64,000 bases of DNA from Oscillospiraceae bacterium (GTDB lineage Bacteria; Bacillota; Clostridia; Oscillospirales; Oscillospiraceae): positions 1-64,000 of the forward strand of contig JAFVCD010000019.1 in NCBI GenBank assembly GCA_017479425.1, written 5' to 3'. The notes under the pieces are model-generated. The model had not been told where the DNA came from, did not search any database, and worked only from the letters and a program-made list of their open reading frames with translations. The position numbers and the translations under genes are program-made. Within the stretch, counting starts at the first letter, position 1. Every line of letters starts with the position of its first letter. This document shows positions 15,575-23,399 of the stretch, one piece after another.

Positions 15575-16849
15575 ATGAAGATTTTTATACATACGCTCGG
15601 CTGTAAGGTAAATCAGTACGAATCTCAGGCGATAGCAACTCTGCTCGCACAGCGCGGCGGCGAGATAGTCGACTCCGCCGAAGGGTGCGACGTCATAATA
15701 GTCAACACCTGCGCCGTGACCGCTGAGGCGGTGCGAAAGTCGAGGCAGGAGATTTCCCGGTTCAAGGCGCTCTCACCGAACGCAGTCACCGCGGTCTGCG
15801 GGTGCTGGAGTCAGACAGAGCCGGAGAACGCCGAAAAGCTCGGCATCGACGTGCTCTACGGCTCGGGCGACAAGATGAGCTTCGTCGAGGCAATTCTCGC
15901 AAAAAGCAAGACCGTAAATGTTGACAATTCCTTTGAGCGCAGGCAGTTCGAGCCTCTCCCCTCCGGCGCAGTAGAGGAGCGCACAAGGGCGCTTCTCAAG
16001 ATCGAGGACGGGTGCGTAAACTTCTGCACCTACTGCATAATCCCCTACGCGCGCGGGAGAGTGCGCTCTCTGCCGCTTGAAGCGTGCGCCGAAGAGGCGA
16101 AAAAGCTCGCGCAGGCGGGATATAAGGAGATCGTTCTCACCGGCATTGAGATTGCCTCCTACGGCAAGGATCTCGAGGGCAGGCCCACGCTGACCGACGC
16201 GATCTGCGCCATAGCGGGCTCTGCGCCGGATTGCCGGATACGTCTCGGCTCGCTTGAGCCGACTGTGGTGACAGAGGATTTTGCCAAAAGGCTCTATGAC
16301 TGCGGCAACGTCTGCGACCACTTCCATCTCTCGCTCCAGTCCGGCTGCGACAAAACGCTCAAAAACATGAATCGCAAGTACGGCACCGCGCGGTTTTACG
16401 AGGCTCTCGAGCTTCTGCGCCGGTATTTCCCGAACTGCGGCATAACCTGCGACCTCATAACCGGCTTTCCCGGCGAGACGGAATCAGACCACGCCGAAAC
16501 GCTGGAGTTTATTCAGAAATGCGCCTTCTCCGCGATGCACGTATTCCCCTACTCGCGCCGCAAGGGCACGCCTGCCGACAAGATGGACTGTCAGATTGAA
16601 AAGCGCGTGAAGCAGGCGCGTGCGCGCGAGGCGATAGCTGTCGCAAAGAGAATGCAGCGCGAATTTCTCTCATCGCAGGTCGGCAAAACGCTTCCGGTGC
16701 TTTTTGAGACCGAAGAAAACGGACTCTGGCAGGGTCACACTACAAACTATCTCGTCTGCCGCGCCGAGGGAATAAACCTGCACAACTCGGTCAAAAATGT
16801 CCTTATCGACTCTGTCGATGGCGACAGTCTGAAAGGAACGATCCTATGA
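15575..16849 (+). CDS. mtaB: tRNA methylthiotransferase MtaB
   Basis: 424 residues. An N-terminal UPF0004 domain (HTLGCKVNQYES; NTCAVT; CGCWSQ) holds one Fe-S cluster. A radical-SAM domain follows with CVNFCTYC, then a short TRAM-like tail. 'GCKVNQ' rather than 'GCQMN' separates MtaB from MiaB. It adds methylthio to t6A37 of ANN-decoding tRNAs. The gene has its own promoter, which overlaps that of the divergent cysteine desulfurase. It overlaps the next gene by ATGA and so starts a four-gene run with a lipid kinase, ymdB and sigK. Confidence 0.93.
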   Translation: MKIFIHTLGCKVNQYESQAIATLLAQRGGEIVDSAEGCDVIIVNTCAVTAEAVRKSRQEISRFKALSPNAVTAVCGCWSQTEPENAEKLGIDVLYGSGDKMSFVEAILAKSKTVNVDNSFERRQFEPLPSGAVEERTRALLKIEDGCVNFCTYCIIPYARGRVRSLPLEACAEEAKKLAQAGYKEIVLTGIEIASYGKDLEGRPTLTDAICAIAGSAPDCRIRLGSLEPTVVTEDFAKRLYDCGNVCDHFHLSLQSGCDKTLKNMNRKYGTARFYEALELLRRYFPNCGITCDLITGFPGETESDHAETLEFIQKCAFSAMHVFPYSRRKGTPADKMDCQIEKRVKQARAREAIAVAKRMQREFLSSQVGKTLPVLFETEENGLWQGHTTNYLVCRAEGINLHNSVKNVLIDSVDGDSLKGTIL

Positions 16850-17730
16850 AAACTCTTCTTATAGTCAACCCCGTCTCCGGCAAGGGACTTATTAAAAACT
16901 ATCTTCTTTCCATCGTCGAGGCGCTGGGCCATGGCGGCGCGCCGCTCACCGTTATGGTCACGGAAAAGAGCGGCGACGCGACGGCATTTGCATACAAGTA
17001 CGGCGCCGATTTCGATAAAATAGTCTGCAACGGCGGCGACGGAACGCTGAGCGAGGTCTTGAACGGCATTATGCGCCTGCCCGAGGAAAAGCGCCCGGTC
17101 GTCGGGTATATCCCGCTCGGCACAACAAACGATATGGCGTCCTCCTTCTCGCTCCCGCGCACTACCGAGGAGGTCATCGAGCACGTCGCGGGCGACAGCA
17201 TACGCATCGTCGACGTCGGAGAGATGAACGGCCGCTACTTCGGCTATGTATCCGCCTTCGGCGCATTTACGGAGATAAGCTACGTCACCCCTCAGGAGGA
17301 CAAAAACAACTGGGGCTACCTCGCCTACATCGCGCACGCGCTCGGCTCTATCCAGAACGTGCAGAGCGTTCACGCAAGGGTAAAATACGACGGCGGTGAA
17401 ATAGAGGACGATTTTATCTTCGGCGCGATAGTCAATTCCACGCGCGTTGCGGGCGTTATCGAGCTTCCCATCGAGGACGTCGCCCTCGACGACGGGCTTT
17501 TCGAGGTTCTGCTCATCCGTATGCCGAAGGACATCGTCGACCTGAATCTCGTCATCTCCGACGTGCTCACAAAGACCTTCAACACCGACAACACGGTGCT
17601 TCTGCACACCAGAAGCCTCACCATTGCCTTTTCCGAGCCCGTTGCGTGGACGGTTGACGGCGAGGACGGCGGCAGGCACGGCGCGGTCAGCATAGAAAAC
17701 CACCAAAAAGCGCTGAAGCTCTTGATTTAA
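16846..17730 (+). CDS. Diacylglycerol/lipid kinase family protein (YegS/DgkB type)
   Basis: 294 residues. The kinase catalytic domain has the nucleotide-binding VCNGGDGTLSEV motif near residue 64 and the conserved IPLGTTNDMA. The second half is the beta-sandwich of the YegS/DgkB fold (WTVDGEDGG). The family phosphorylates diacylglycerol or related lipids at the membrane surface with ATP. The ATG overlaps the mtaB stop. The exact lipid substrate cannot be read from sequence. Confidence 0.9.
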   Translation: MKTLLIVNPVSGKGLIKNYLLSIVEALGHGGAPLTVMVTEKSGDATAFAYKYGADFDKIVCNGGDGTLSEVLNGIMRLPEEKRPVVGYIPLGTTNDMASSFSLPRTTEEVIEHVAGDSIRIVDVGEMNGRYFGYVSAFGAFTEISYVTPQEDKNNWGYLAYIAHALGSIQNVQSVHARVKYDGGEIEDDFIFGAIVNSTRVAGVIELPIEDVALDDGLFEVLLIRMPKDIVDLNLVISDVLTKTFNTDNTVLLHTRSLTIAFSEPVAWTVDGEDGGRHGAVSIENHQKALKLLI

Positions 17731-17739
17731 GGAGGAGTT

Positions 17740-18519
17740 ATGTCAGTAAATATTCTTGCTATCGGCGACGTTTTCGGCGAAAACGGCCTCGATTTTCTCT
17801 CAAAAAAGCTCAGAGCCTTCAAAAAGCTCAAGAATATAGCGTTCACTGTGGTAAACGGTGAGAACGCCTCGGTAGTCGGGCTCACGCCCGCGCAGGCGGA
17901 CGCTATCTTCGACGCGGGAGCCGACGTTATAACGCTCGGAAACCATACCTTCTCGCGCCAGAACATAATCCCCTATCTCGACGATAACCGCTACATACTG
18001 CGCCCCGACAATCTCTCGCCTCTCTCGAGCGGAACGGGTCACAGAGTGTACGACGCGCCGTTCGGCGAGGTGCTTGTCATTAACCTCATCGGCAGGGTCA
18101 GTATGGATCTGCAGAGCGAGAACCCCTTTTTCCGCGCTGACAAGCTCATAAAGGAGAAGCCCGCGAGGGTCGTGCTTGTGGATTTTCACGCCGAGGCGAC
18201 AAGCGAAAAGGCGGCGATGGCGTGGTATCTCGACGGCAGGGCGAGCGCCGTATGGGGCACGCACACCCACGTTCAGACCTCGGACGCGGCTGTGCTTCCG
18301 AACGGAACGGGCTTTATAACAGACCTCGGAATGACCGGCCCCGCGCAGAGCATACTCGGAGTAAAGCCCGAGCAGAGCATTTCGCGCTTTCTCGGTGAGC
18401 CGCGCCGACAGCAGTATATGCCGGCGCCGGGACCGCGCAAGATGGAGGGCGCGATTTTTGAGATAGACGAGAAAACCGGCAGGTGCATCTCTGTCGAAGC
18501 GATAAGAATAACTGAATAA
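17740..18519 (+). CDS. ymdB: YmdB-type metallophosphoesterase (TIGR00282 family)
   Basis: 259 residues. All metal-binding motifs of the family are visible in order: GDVFGENG, NGENAS, GNHTFS, DFHAEATSEK and GTHTHVQTSD. In Bacillus YmdB is a 2',3'-cyclic-nucleotide phosphodiesterase that influences biofilm and motility decisions; that role here is inference. AAGGAGG stands before the ATG. It sits between the lipid kinase and sigK, and its transcript would run straight into the hairpin covering the sigK start. Confidence 0.92.
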   Translation: MSVNILAIGDVFGENGLDFLSKKLRAFKKLKNIAFTVVNGENASVVGLTPAQADAIFDAGADVITLGNHTFSRQNIIPYLDDNRYILRPDNLSPLSSGTGHRVYDAPFGEVLVINLIGRVSMDLQSENPFFRADKLIKEKPARVVLVDFHAEATSEKAAMAWYLDGRASAVWGTHTHVQTSDAAVLPNGTGFITDLGMTGPAQSILGVKPEQSISRFLGEPRRQQYMPAPGPRKMEGAIFEIDEKTGRCISVEAIRITE

Positions 18520-18532
18520 AAGTAAAAATATA

Positions 18533-18571
18533 ATGGAGCATAACGAAAAAGGCGGTGTTGTTATGCTCCAT
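18533..18571 (+). promoter_or_regulatory. Perfect hairpin enclosing the sigK start codon
   Basis: A 12-base perfect inverted repeat (18533-18544 with 18560-18571; arm ATGGAGCATAAC) has a 15-base loop holding the ribosome site AAAAAGGCGG. The ATG of sigK (18563-18565) is inside the 3' arm. TTCTTTTATT follows, so the hairpin could also act as a terminator for ymdB transcripts. Either way it should lower sigK expression from read-through RNA. Confidence 0.65.
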
Positions 18572-19264
18572 TCTTTTATTGCCCTCATTATGTCCTTTCC
18601 GTTTCTTATGCTCAGGCTCACCGGCTCGGAGAGCGCTTTCCCGAAGCCTCTCAGTCAGGCGGAGGAGGATGAATACGTCCGCCGCGCTGTTAACGGAGAT
18701 ATCAGCGCCCGCAATACTCTCATCGAGCACAATCTCCGGCTTGTGGCGCACATAATAAAAAAATACTACGTCTCGCAGTCAGATCAGGACGATCTTATCT
18801 CCATCGGCACCATCGGACTTATAAAGGGCATATCGACCTACAAGCCGTCAAAGGGTGTGCGCCTTGCGACCTACGCCTCGCGGTGCATAGAAAACGAGAT
18901 TCTTATGCACTTCCGCTCTCTCAAAAAGAGCGCAGGCGACGTGTCCCTCTCCGATACGCTCGACTCCGACCCGGAGGGCGGCACGCTCTCGATAATCGAC
19001 GTCGTCAGCGTTGAGGACGATATAGTAGAGGCGCTTGCCGGCGATGAGGCCCTGCGTGCCATGCGCGAGGGTGTCGACGCGCTTCTTGACGAGCGCGAAA
19101 AGGAGATCATCACTCTGCGCTACGGTCTCGGCGGCATCAAGCCCATCACTCAGCGCGAGATAGCGGATAAGCTGAACATATCCCGCTCCTACGTCTCGCG
19201 CATTGAAAAGCGCGCTCTCGGCAAATTAAAAGAGAAGCTCCGGAGTGAGGAGCTTCTCTCGTAG
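18563..19264 (+). CDS. sigK: Sporulation sigma factor SigK (pro-sigma-K)
   Basis: 233 residues from the ATG at 18563, chosen because AAGGCGG precedes it; an ATG 30 bases upstream is possible but lacks a ribosome site. The first 20-25 residues are a hydrophobic pro-sequence (MLHSFIALIMSFPFLML), followed by FPKPLSQAEE where SpoIVFB-type cleavage is expected. Region 2 (LIEHNLRLVAHIIKKYY, DDLISIGTIGLIKGI, TYASRCIENEILMHFR) and region 4 (REKEIITLRYGL, TQREIADKLNISRSYVSRIEKRAL) are complete. There is no skin-type interruption. It directs late mother-cell transcription during sporulation, so the organism is probably a spore former. Confidence 0.93.
   Translation: MLHSFIALIMSFPFLMLRLTGSESAFPKPLSQAEEDEYVRRAVNGDISARNTLIEHNLRLVAHIIKKYYVSQSDQDDLISIGTIGLIKGISTYKPSKGVRLATYASRCIENEILMHFRSLKKSAGDVSLSDTLDSDPEGGTLSIIDVVSVEDDIVEALAGDEALRAMREGVDALLDEREKEIITLRYGLGGIKPITQREIADKLNISRSYVSRIEKRALGKLKEKLRSEELLS
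19231..19259. terminator. Bidirectional terminator inside the 3' end of sigK
   Basis: An 11-bp perfect stem AGAGAAGCTCC/GGAGCTTCTCT (19231-19241 with 19249-19259) encodes the last sigK codons. On the plus strand it is followed by CGTAGGTTTATTT, on the minus strand by TTTAATTT. It can end both sigK and the convergent nucleotidyltransferase gene, whose stop codons are only two bases apart. Confidence 0.75.
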
Positions 19265-19266
19265 GT

Positions 19267-20181
19267 TTATTTCAGGTCTGAGAACAGGTCGGACGAATAA
19301 ATGCCTCTTCTGACGTACTCGCGGAAAGCCTCGCGCACGCCCTCGGTGTCCTCCTTATAGGTCATACCGAACCACTTATCGTGCGTCTCGAGCACCTTAA
19401 CGCTGACCCTGCCCTCGGTAAGCAGGCGATTTACGAAGATCGGAATGAGAAATTCGCTCGTCATCGGGTCAGCCATCTGGCAGAGGAACTCCTCAAATCC
19501 CTTTTCGAGCGCCTCCATAAACTGGAGCGGCAGTCCAAACATATTCATCGAAACTATGCTATCCGGGTCGAGATCGACGCCGTCGGCCCTCGCGCCCTCG
19601 GCGGTCTTTTCGATGTGGCGCGTTTCGTCTATGCGCTTCAGCTTTCCGCTCGGGTCGACCTTGCAGACGCCGCGGGTCACTCCGCCGGACTCGGACAGAG
19701 TATTTTTGAGTATGTAGCCCGCCATGCAGAGCTCATTATCCGCCTCGGCGGTTTTGAGGAAGCCGTGAACGAGCTTAAACGCCTCCTTGCCGTAGTAATC
19801 GTCGGCGTTTATTACGGCAAACGGACTGTCGATGAGGTCGCGGCAGGCAAGCACAGCGTGGCAGGTGCCCCACGGCTTCGTTCTGCCCTCAGGAAGGGAA
19901 AAACCGTCCGGCAGATCGTCCAGCGCCTGAAAAGCGCAGTCCACCTGAACGCCGAGAGAGGCGCAGACCTTTTCGATGCGCTCTCCGATGACCTCGCGGA
20001 ACTCCTCTTCGATATCGCGGCGAATAACGAATATTATGCGCTCAAAGCCTGCCTCTATCGCGTCGTGGATAGAGTAATCCATTATGATCTCGCCTCTCTC
20101 GCCGACCGGCGTGAGCTGCTTTATGCCCTCGCCAAAGCGCGAGCCGAGACCTGCTGCCATGATAACAAGCGTAGTCTTCAT
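19267..20181 (-). CDS. Sugar-phosphate nucleotidyltransferase family protein
   Basis: 304 residues. The N-terminal nucleotide-binding signature is MAAGLGSRFGEGIKQLTPVG, a variant of GxGxRxxPxTxxxPK. VINADDYYGKEAF provides the metal-binding aspartates. The fold is that of NTP-sugar pyrophosphorylases (GlmU/RmlA superfamily), but the sugar is not identifiable. It is the last gene of the gtrA-DUF1858-TtcA-like run, 12 bases after its neighbour, with GAGGTAG before the ATG. The run with a GtrA flippase-like protein hints at cell-surface glycan work, but this is weak evidence. Confidence 0.85.
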   Translation of the reverse strand: MKTTLVIMAAGLGSRFGEGIKQLTPVGERGEIIMDYSIHDAIEAGFERIIFVIRRDIEEEFREVIGERIEKVCASLGVQVDCAFQALDDLPDGFSLPEGRTKPWGTCHAVLACRDLIDSPFAVINADDYYGKEAFKLVHGFLKTAEADNELCMAGYILKNTLSESGGVTRGVCKVDPSGKLKRIDETRHIEKTAEGARADGVDLDPDSIVSMNMFGLPLQFMEALEKGFEEFLCQMADPMTSEFLIPIFVNRLLTEGRVSVKVLETHDKWFGMTYKEDTEGVREAFREYVRRGIYSSDLFSDLK

Positions 20182-20193
20182 ATTTCTACCTCT

Positions 20194-21030
20194 TTAAGTA
20201 TCGTAATAGTGTTCCAAAAACGTATGTTCCTCGCCCTTTGTCTTCCATCCCACCATCGTATCGAGCGAGACGGTGTGAATGGAGTTGAAAATGCTCTTCT
20301 CAATATCCGGATTATCCTTTTTCAGCTCACGCAGAAGCTCCTTGACCTCCTTGCGCTTGCTCGTCATCTCGTCCTTCGCGGCGTACTCCGTAAAGCGGCA
20401 GGCGCACTGAATGAAGCTCAGCTCGTTATACCTGCACCACGCGAGGATATCCTCCTCGTGGATACAGTACATCGGGCGGATAAGCTCCATTCCCGGAAAA
20501 TTCGTTGAGTGCAGCTTCGGCAGCATCGCCTGAAGCTGCGCGCCGAAGAACATTCCCATAACGGTCGTTTCGATAACGTCGTTAAAATGATGCCCCAGCG
20601 CGATTTTCGTGCAGCCTATTTCCCGCGCCTTGGCGTAGAGCGTTCCGCGGCGCATCCTCGCGCAGAGATAGCAAGGATTGCCGCCGGCGTTATTTGCGAT
20701 GTCGAAGATATCCGAGGTGAATATCTCGGCGTCGATATGGAGCTTTCGGAGATTTTCCTCTATTTTCGCGCGGTTTGCAGGGTTGTAGCCCGGGTCCATT
20801 ACGATGAATTTCAGCGTAAACGGCACGCCGCCGTGAGCGTGGATCTCCTGCATGAGCTTTGCGAGCAGCATAGAGTCCTTGCCGCCGGAAATGCAGACCG
20901 CGATAGAGTCGCCCTCGCGTATAAGCTCGTATTTCTTCACCGCGTAGGTAAACGGATTCCATATCTCCTTGCGGTACTTTTTTATTATGCTGCGCTCGAT
21001 TTTCTCGTGCTCTGCGAGCTCTCTACCCAC
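20194..21030 (-). CDS. TtcA-like tRNA thiolation ATPase (PP-loop)
   Basis: 278 residues beginning with GTG directly after the DUF1858 stop codon. The PP-loop motif is SGGKDSMLL near residue 49, and the two cysteines of CYLCARMRRG near 121 match the cluster/thiolation motif of the TtcA/TuaA group; FIQCACRF near 205 adds more cysteines. E. coli TtcA makes 2-thiocytidine-32 in tRNA. In Firmicutes such paralogues are often next to DUF1858 proteins. Family is firm, the exact tRNA target is not. Confidence 0.85.
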   Translation of the reverse strand: MGRELAEHEKIERSIIKKYRKEIWNPFTYAVKKYELIREGDSIAVCISGGKDSMLLAKLMQEIHAHGGVPFTLKFIVMDPGYNPANRAKIEENLRKLHIDAEIFTSDIFDIANNAGGNPCYLCARMRRGTLYAKAREIGCTKIALGHHFNDVIETTVMGMFFGAQLQAMLPKLHSTNFPGMELIRPMYCIHEEDILAWCRYNELSFIQCACRFTEYAAKDEMTSKRKEVKELLRELKKDNPDIEKSIFNSIHTVSLDTMVGWKTKGEEHTFLEHYYDT

Positions 21031-21249
21031 TCACTGACCCTCGTACTGCTTTGCGTCAAGATAGTCGTTGATCGCCTCGAGCACGTCGTCAACGTCGATG
21101 CCGTGTACCATGCACGCCTCCTCAAGGCTCTCGCCGATGGAGCTCGGGCAGCCTACGCAGTGCATTCCCGACTCCATAAGAAGATATGCAATTCCGACAT
21201 CGTGGCTGAGCATCTCGCCCATTGTTGTTTCCTTTGTGACCTTAAACAT
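21031..21249 (-). CDS. DUF1858 domain protein
   Basis: 72 residues, a complete DUF1858 domain (hybrid-cluster-protein-associated disulfide domain) with the characteristic MHCVGCPSSIGESLEEACMV containing CVGC, a likely redox disulfide or metal site. Its ATG overlaps the gtrA stop (TAATG) and its stop abuts the GTG of the TtcA-like gene. The two cysteines suggest it may carry or relay sulfur or electrons for that enzyme, which is an inference from adjacency. Confidence 0.9.
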   Translation of the reverse strand: MFKVTKETTMGEMLSHDVGIAYLLMESGMHCVGCPSSIGESLEEACMVHGIDVDDVLEAINDYLDAKQYEGQ

Positions 21250-21785
21250 TATTTTTCCTCCGGGGTTTCGTCAGTTTCTTCCTTCTCCTCTTCGCCCGCG
21301 TCGAACATCTCGTCGAGCCCGTCCATAACCTCGTCGAGCACCTCGTCCTCATACTCGTCAACCGATTCCTGCTTATCCGCGCGGAAAACAAAAAGGCGCT
21401 GACCGAAGTAGTTGAGAACGCTGTAAAGCCCTATACCGACCGCTATGGAAATGTGGTCGCGCAGCCATTCGTTGGCGTTTTCGAGCACGAGCCGCACGAT
21501 GGGCTGGGCAACGGAATAGCCGATAAGATAGCAGCAGGCGATATTGAGAGCAAAGCGAACGGGCATGAGCTTGTCCGCCTTGACCTTAAAGGTGATTTTT
21601 TTGTTTACAAAGTAGCTGAAAATGCCGATTATAACGTAATTTGTCGCAGAGGCAAACCAATAGTTGAAGCCCGCGAGATTATAGAGAGAGTAGATTATTG
21701 CAGCGCCGAGGACATTGTTCAGAAGCCCGAAAAGGAAAAACTTCAGGAGCTTTGCGTCAAAGTATTTCTTCAAAAAGCGTTTCAT
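21249..21785 (-). CDS. GtrA-family membrane protein
   Basis: 178 residues with four membrane segments (about 14-34, 41-60, 78-98, 112-131) in the GtrA pattern, including FNYWFASATNYVIIGIFSYFVNKKITF. GtrA proteins are thought to move polyprenyl-linked sugars across the membrane. The last 45 residues are a very acidic tail (repeated E/D, ending EEKEETDETPEEK) not part of the GtrA domain. It opens a four-gene operon with a clear promoter upstream. Confidence 0.88.
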   Translation of the reverse strand: MKRFLKKYFDAKLLKFFLFGLLNNVLGAAIIYSLYNLAGFNYWFASATNYVIIGIFSYFVNKKITFKVKADKLMPVRFALNIACCYLIGYSVAQPIVRLVLENANEWLRDHISIAVGIGLYSVLNYFGQRLFVFRADKQESVDEYEDEVLDEVMDGLDEMFDAGEEEKEETDETPEEK

Positions 21786-21832
21786 CCGGCGTTTTCCCCT
21801 CGTCTGTATAATCAGCTTTACACCAATAATAT

Positions 21833-21861
21833 ATTATAACACCGGTTTGTCCATATTTCAA
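21833..21861 (-). promoter_or_regulatory. Sigma-A promoter of the gtrA operon
   Basis: The minus strand reads TTGAAA (21861-21856), 17 bases, TATAAT (21838-21833), about 50 bases before the gtrA ATG. Confidence 0.85.
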
Positions 21862-21874
21862 TCACAAAACGTAC

Positions 21875-21906
21875 AAAAAAGGCGGCTTCAAATTGTTGAA
21901 ACCGCC
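21875..21906 (-). terminator. Terminator of the TetR-linked redox operon
   Basis: On the minus strand GGCGG-TTTCAA pairs with TTGAAG-CCGCC (one mismatch; 21906-21881) and six T follow (21880-21875). It ends the operon whose last stop is at 21928. Confidence 0.85.
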
Positions 21907-21927
21907 CTTTCCCTTGTTAAACTCCAA

Positions 21928-22587
21928 TTATTTGAGGCTCTCGCGCTCTTTAAGACCGGACTTGTCGAGAATCACAACTCCCGCAAGCAGGCATATCTGC
22001 GCGGCGATGTTGATGCACTCCTCTACCCAGTTCATAATGGGGTCGCTGCCGAACTCGCGGCTTCCGAGGTAGCCCATCGCAAGCAGAAGAATGAAGCTGA
22101 CCACAAAGAAGATTATCGAGATAGGCTTCTTCATTCTCGCGGCGATAACGCTGAGTGCAACGCACACTCCGAGAAGTCCGAGCACCATGAATACGATGAA
22201 GAACATCGCGCCCGTCTGAGGCTCGGGGCCGCCCTCGTCTGCTATGACCTTTGCAAGCATCGGGAGCATTAAAAATGAATACTGCTTGCCCTTGCCCTGC
22301 TTTAAGAAGGTCGCCGCCATGAGTCCGAGACCCATAAGCAGAAAGCCCGCAGCCTGCATCGGCAGAAACTGCTGATTCATCCTGAAAAAGTCCGCAACGT
22401 TCAGCGTATACAGAAGCTTCCACGTCGCCTTATAGGCTCCTGCCCACAGCACCATTATAGTGCCGGCTGACACGAGCGCAAAAGCGCCCTTGGAGCACTT
22501 ATTGTAGATATCCCGCATAATTATTATTCCGGTAACGCCGAACATTATTACGGGAATGTAGTCAACTATTGCGAGAATCGGAGTCAT
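21928..22587 (-). CDS. Multi-pass membrane protein of unknown function
   Basis: 219 residues with about seven hydrophobic segments (near 5-25, 35-52, 77-93, 103-115, 127-149, 156-175, 195-211). I do not recognise a family. It is the last gene of a six-gene operon that also holds a DUF1295 protein, an NmrA-like oxidoreductase, a flavin-binding protein and TetR. In size and helix pattern it resembles the first gene of the operon (25731-26435), so the two may form related membrane subunits, though I see no clear sequence identity. Confidence 0.7.
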   Translation of the reverse strand: MTPILAIVDYIPVIMFGVTGIIIMRDIYNKCSKGAFALVSAGTIMVLWAGAYKATWKLLYTLNVADFFRMNQQFLPMQAAGFLLMGLGLMAATFLKQGKGKQYSFLMLPMLAKVIADEGGPEPQTGAMFFIVFMVLGLLGVCVALSVIAARMKKPISIIFFVVSFILLLAMGYLGSREFGSDPIMNWVEECINIAAQICLLAGVVILDKSGLKERESLK

Positions 22588-22590
22588 TTC

Positions 22591-23388
22591 TTACTTCTCC
22601 TTTTTCTGTAGAGTGTAAAGCGGGATAAACGGGATGATGAGCGGAGTTTTCTTAACGTATTCCTGATACTTCTTATCATTGCCGTAGTTCTTGTTCTGGC
22701 GTGCTTCAAGGCGCTGAGCGCCGTTGAGCATAATGATGATTATGGATATCCACGCGAGAATGGCAAAGAGCCACTGTCCCCAGCCCTGAAGCGCGGTCAG
22801 AGAGCCGACGAAAACGCCGGTCCAGAAGGTTATCTCACCGAGATAGTTGGGGCAGCGTACGAGCTTGAAAAGTCCGTCCATCGCCGCCATTTTCGGGTTC
22901 TTCGCCTTCTGCTCAGACTTCTGCTTATCGCTGAGCGCCTCGAGAACGATGCCGCAGACGCTGATCACAATGCCGATTATCGGCACAATTACGTCCTGCG
23001 CGCCGTTGGCGATGCGGTAGAATACGGGGCTGAGCTGCATGGTGTAGAGCGCGGCGAGGAATATCCACATAACAAGGAGGACGAAAAACGGCATGGGCTT
23101 TTCGGTCTTGGTCGCCTCATCAAGTGTCTTGCGGTAGTTGGCGTTCTTCAGCTCACGCACGAGCAGGAAGCCGCCGAGGCGGATGCCGTAGATAACGAAG
23201 AGTATGAGCATGATTATCGTCCAGATGTTGAGCCCGCCTACAACGGCGAAGATAATGCCGATCGCAAGTGCTCCGGCGGCGACCGCGAAGCCGTAGCCTA
23301 TGGACATAAACCACACGAATTTCTTAAAGCCCACACAGCACGCCGCGAGACAGACTACGAAAACTATCCAGAGAAGATTCCAATACAT
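22591..23388 (-). CDS. DUF1295 / steroid 5-alpha-reductase-like membrane protein
   Basis: 265 residues, six to seven membrane segments. The C-terminal motif FKLVRCPNYLGEITFWTGVF, followed by a tail with KYQEYVKKTPLIIPFIP, is typical of the DUF1295/3-oxo-5-alpha-steroid 4-dehydrogenase superfamily (NAD(P)H-dependent reductases and isoprenyl methyltransferases). It ends two bases before the next gene. In gut bacteria relatives reduce steroid or polyprenoid double bonds; the substrate here is unknown. Confidence 0.85.
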   Translation of the reverse strand: MYWNLLWIVFVVCLAACCVGFKKFVWFMSIGYGFAVAAGALAIGIIFAVVGGLNIWTIIMLILFVIYGIRLGGFLLVRELKNANYRKTLDEATKTEKPMPFFVLLVMWIFLAALYTMQLSPVFYRIANGAQDVIVPIIGIVISVCGIVLEALSDKQKSEQKAKNPKMAAMDGLFKLVRCPNYLGEITFWTGVFVGSLTALQGWGQWLFAILAWISIIIIMLNGAQRLEARQNKNYGNDKKYQEYVKKTPLIIPFIPLYTLQKKEK

Positions 23389-23399
23389 AATTCACGGCC

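Noticed and set aside
14377..15576. Longer start for the cysteine desulfurase at 15576
   Set aside because: The extra 23 codons run through the divergent promoter palindrome; MIYFDNAATT at 15507 is the family's N-terminus.
18563..19264. A skin-type element splitting sigK
   Set aside because: The sigma factor is continuous from the pro-sequence through region 4, so no excision is needed.
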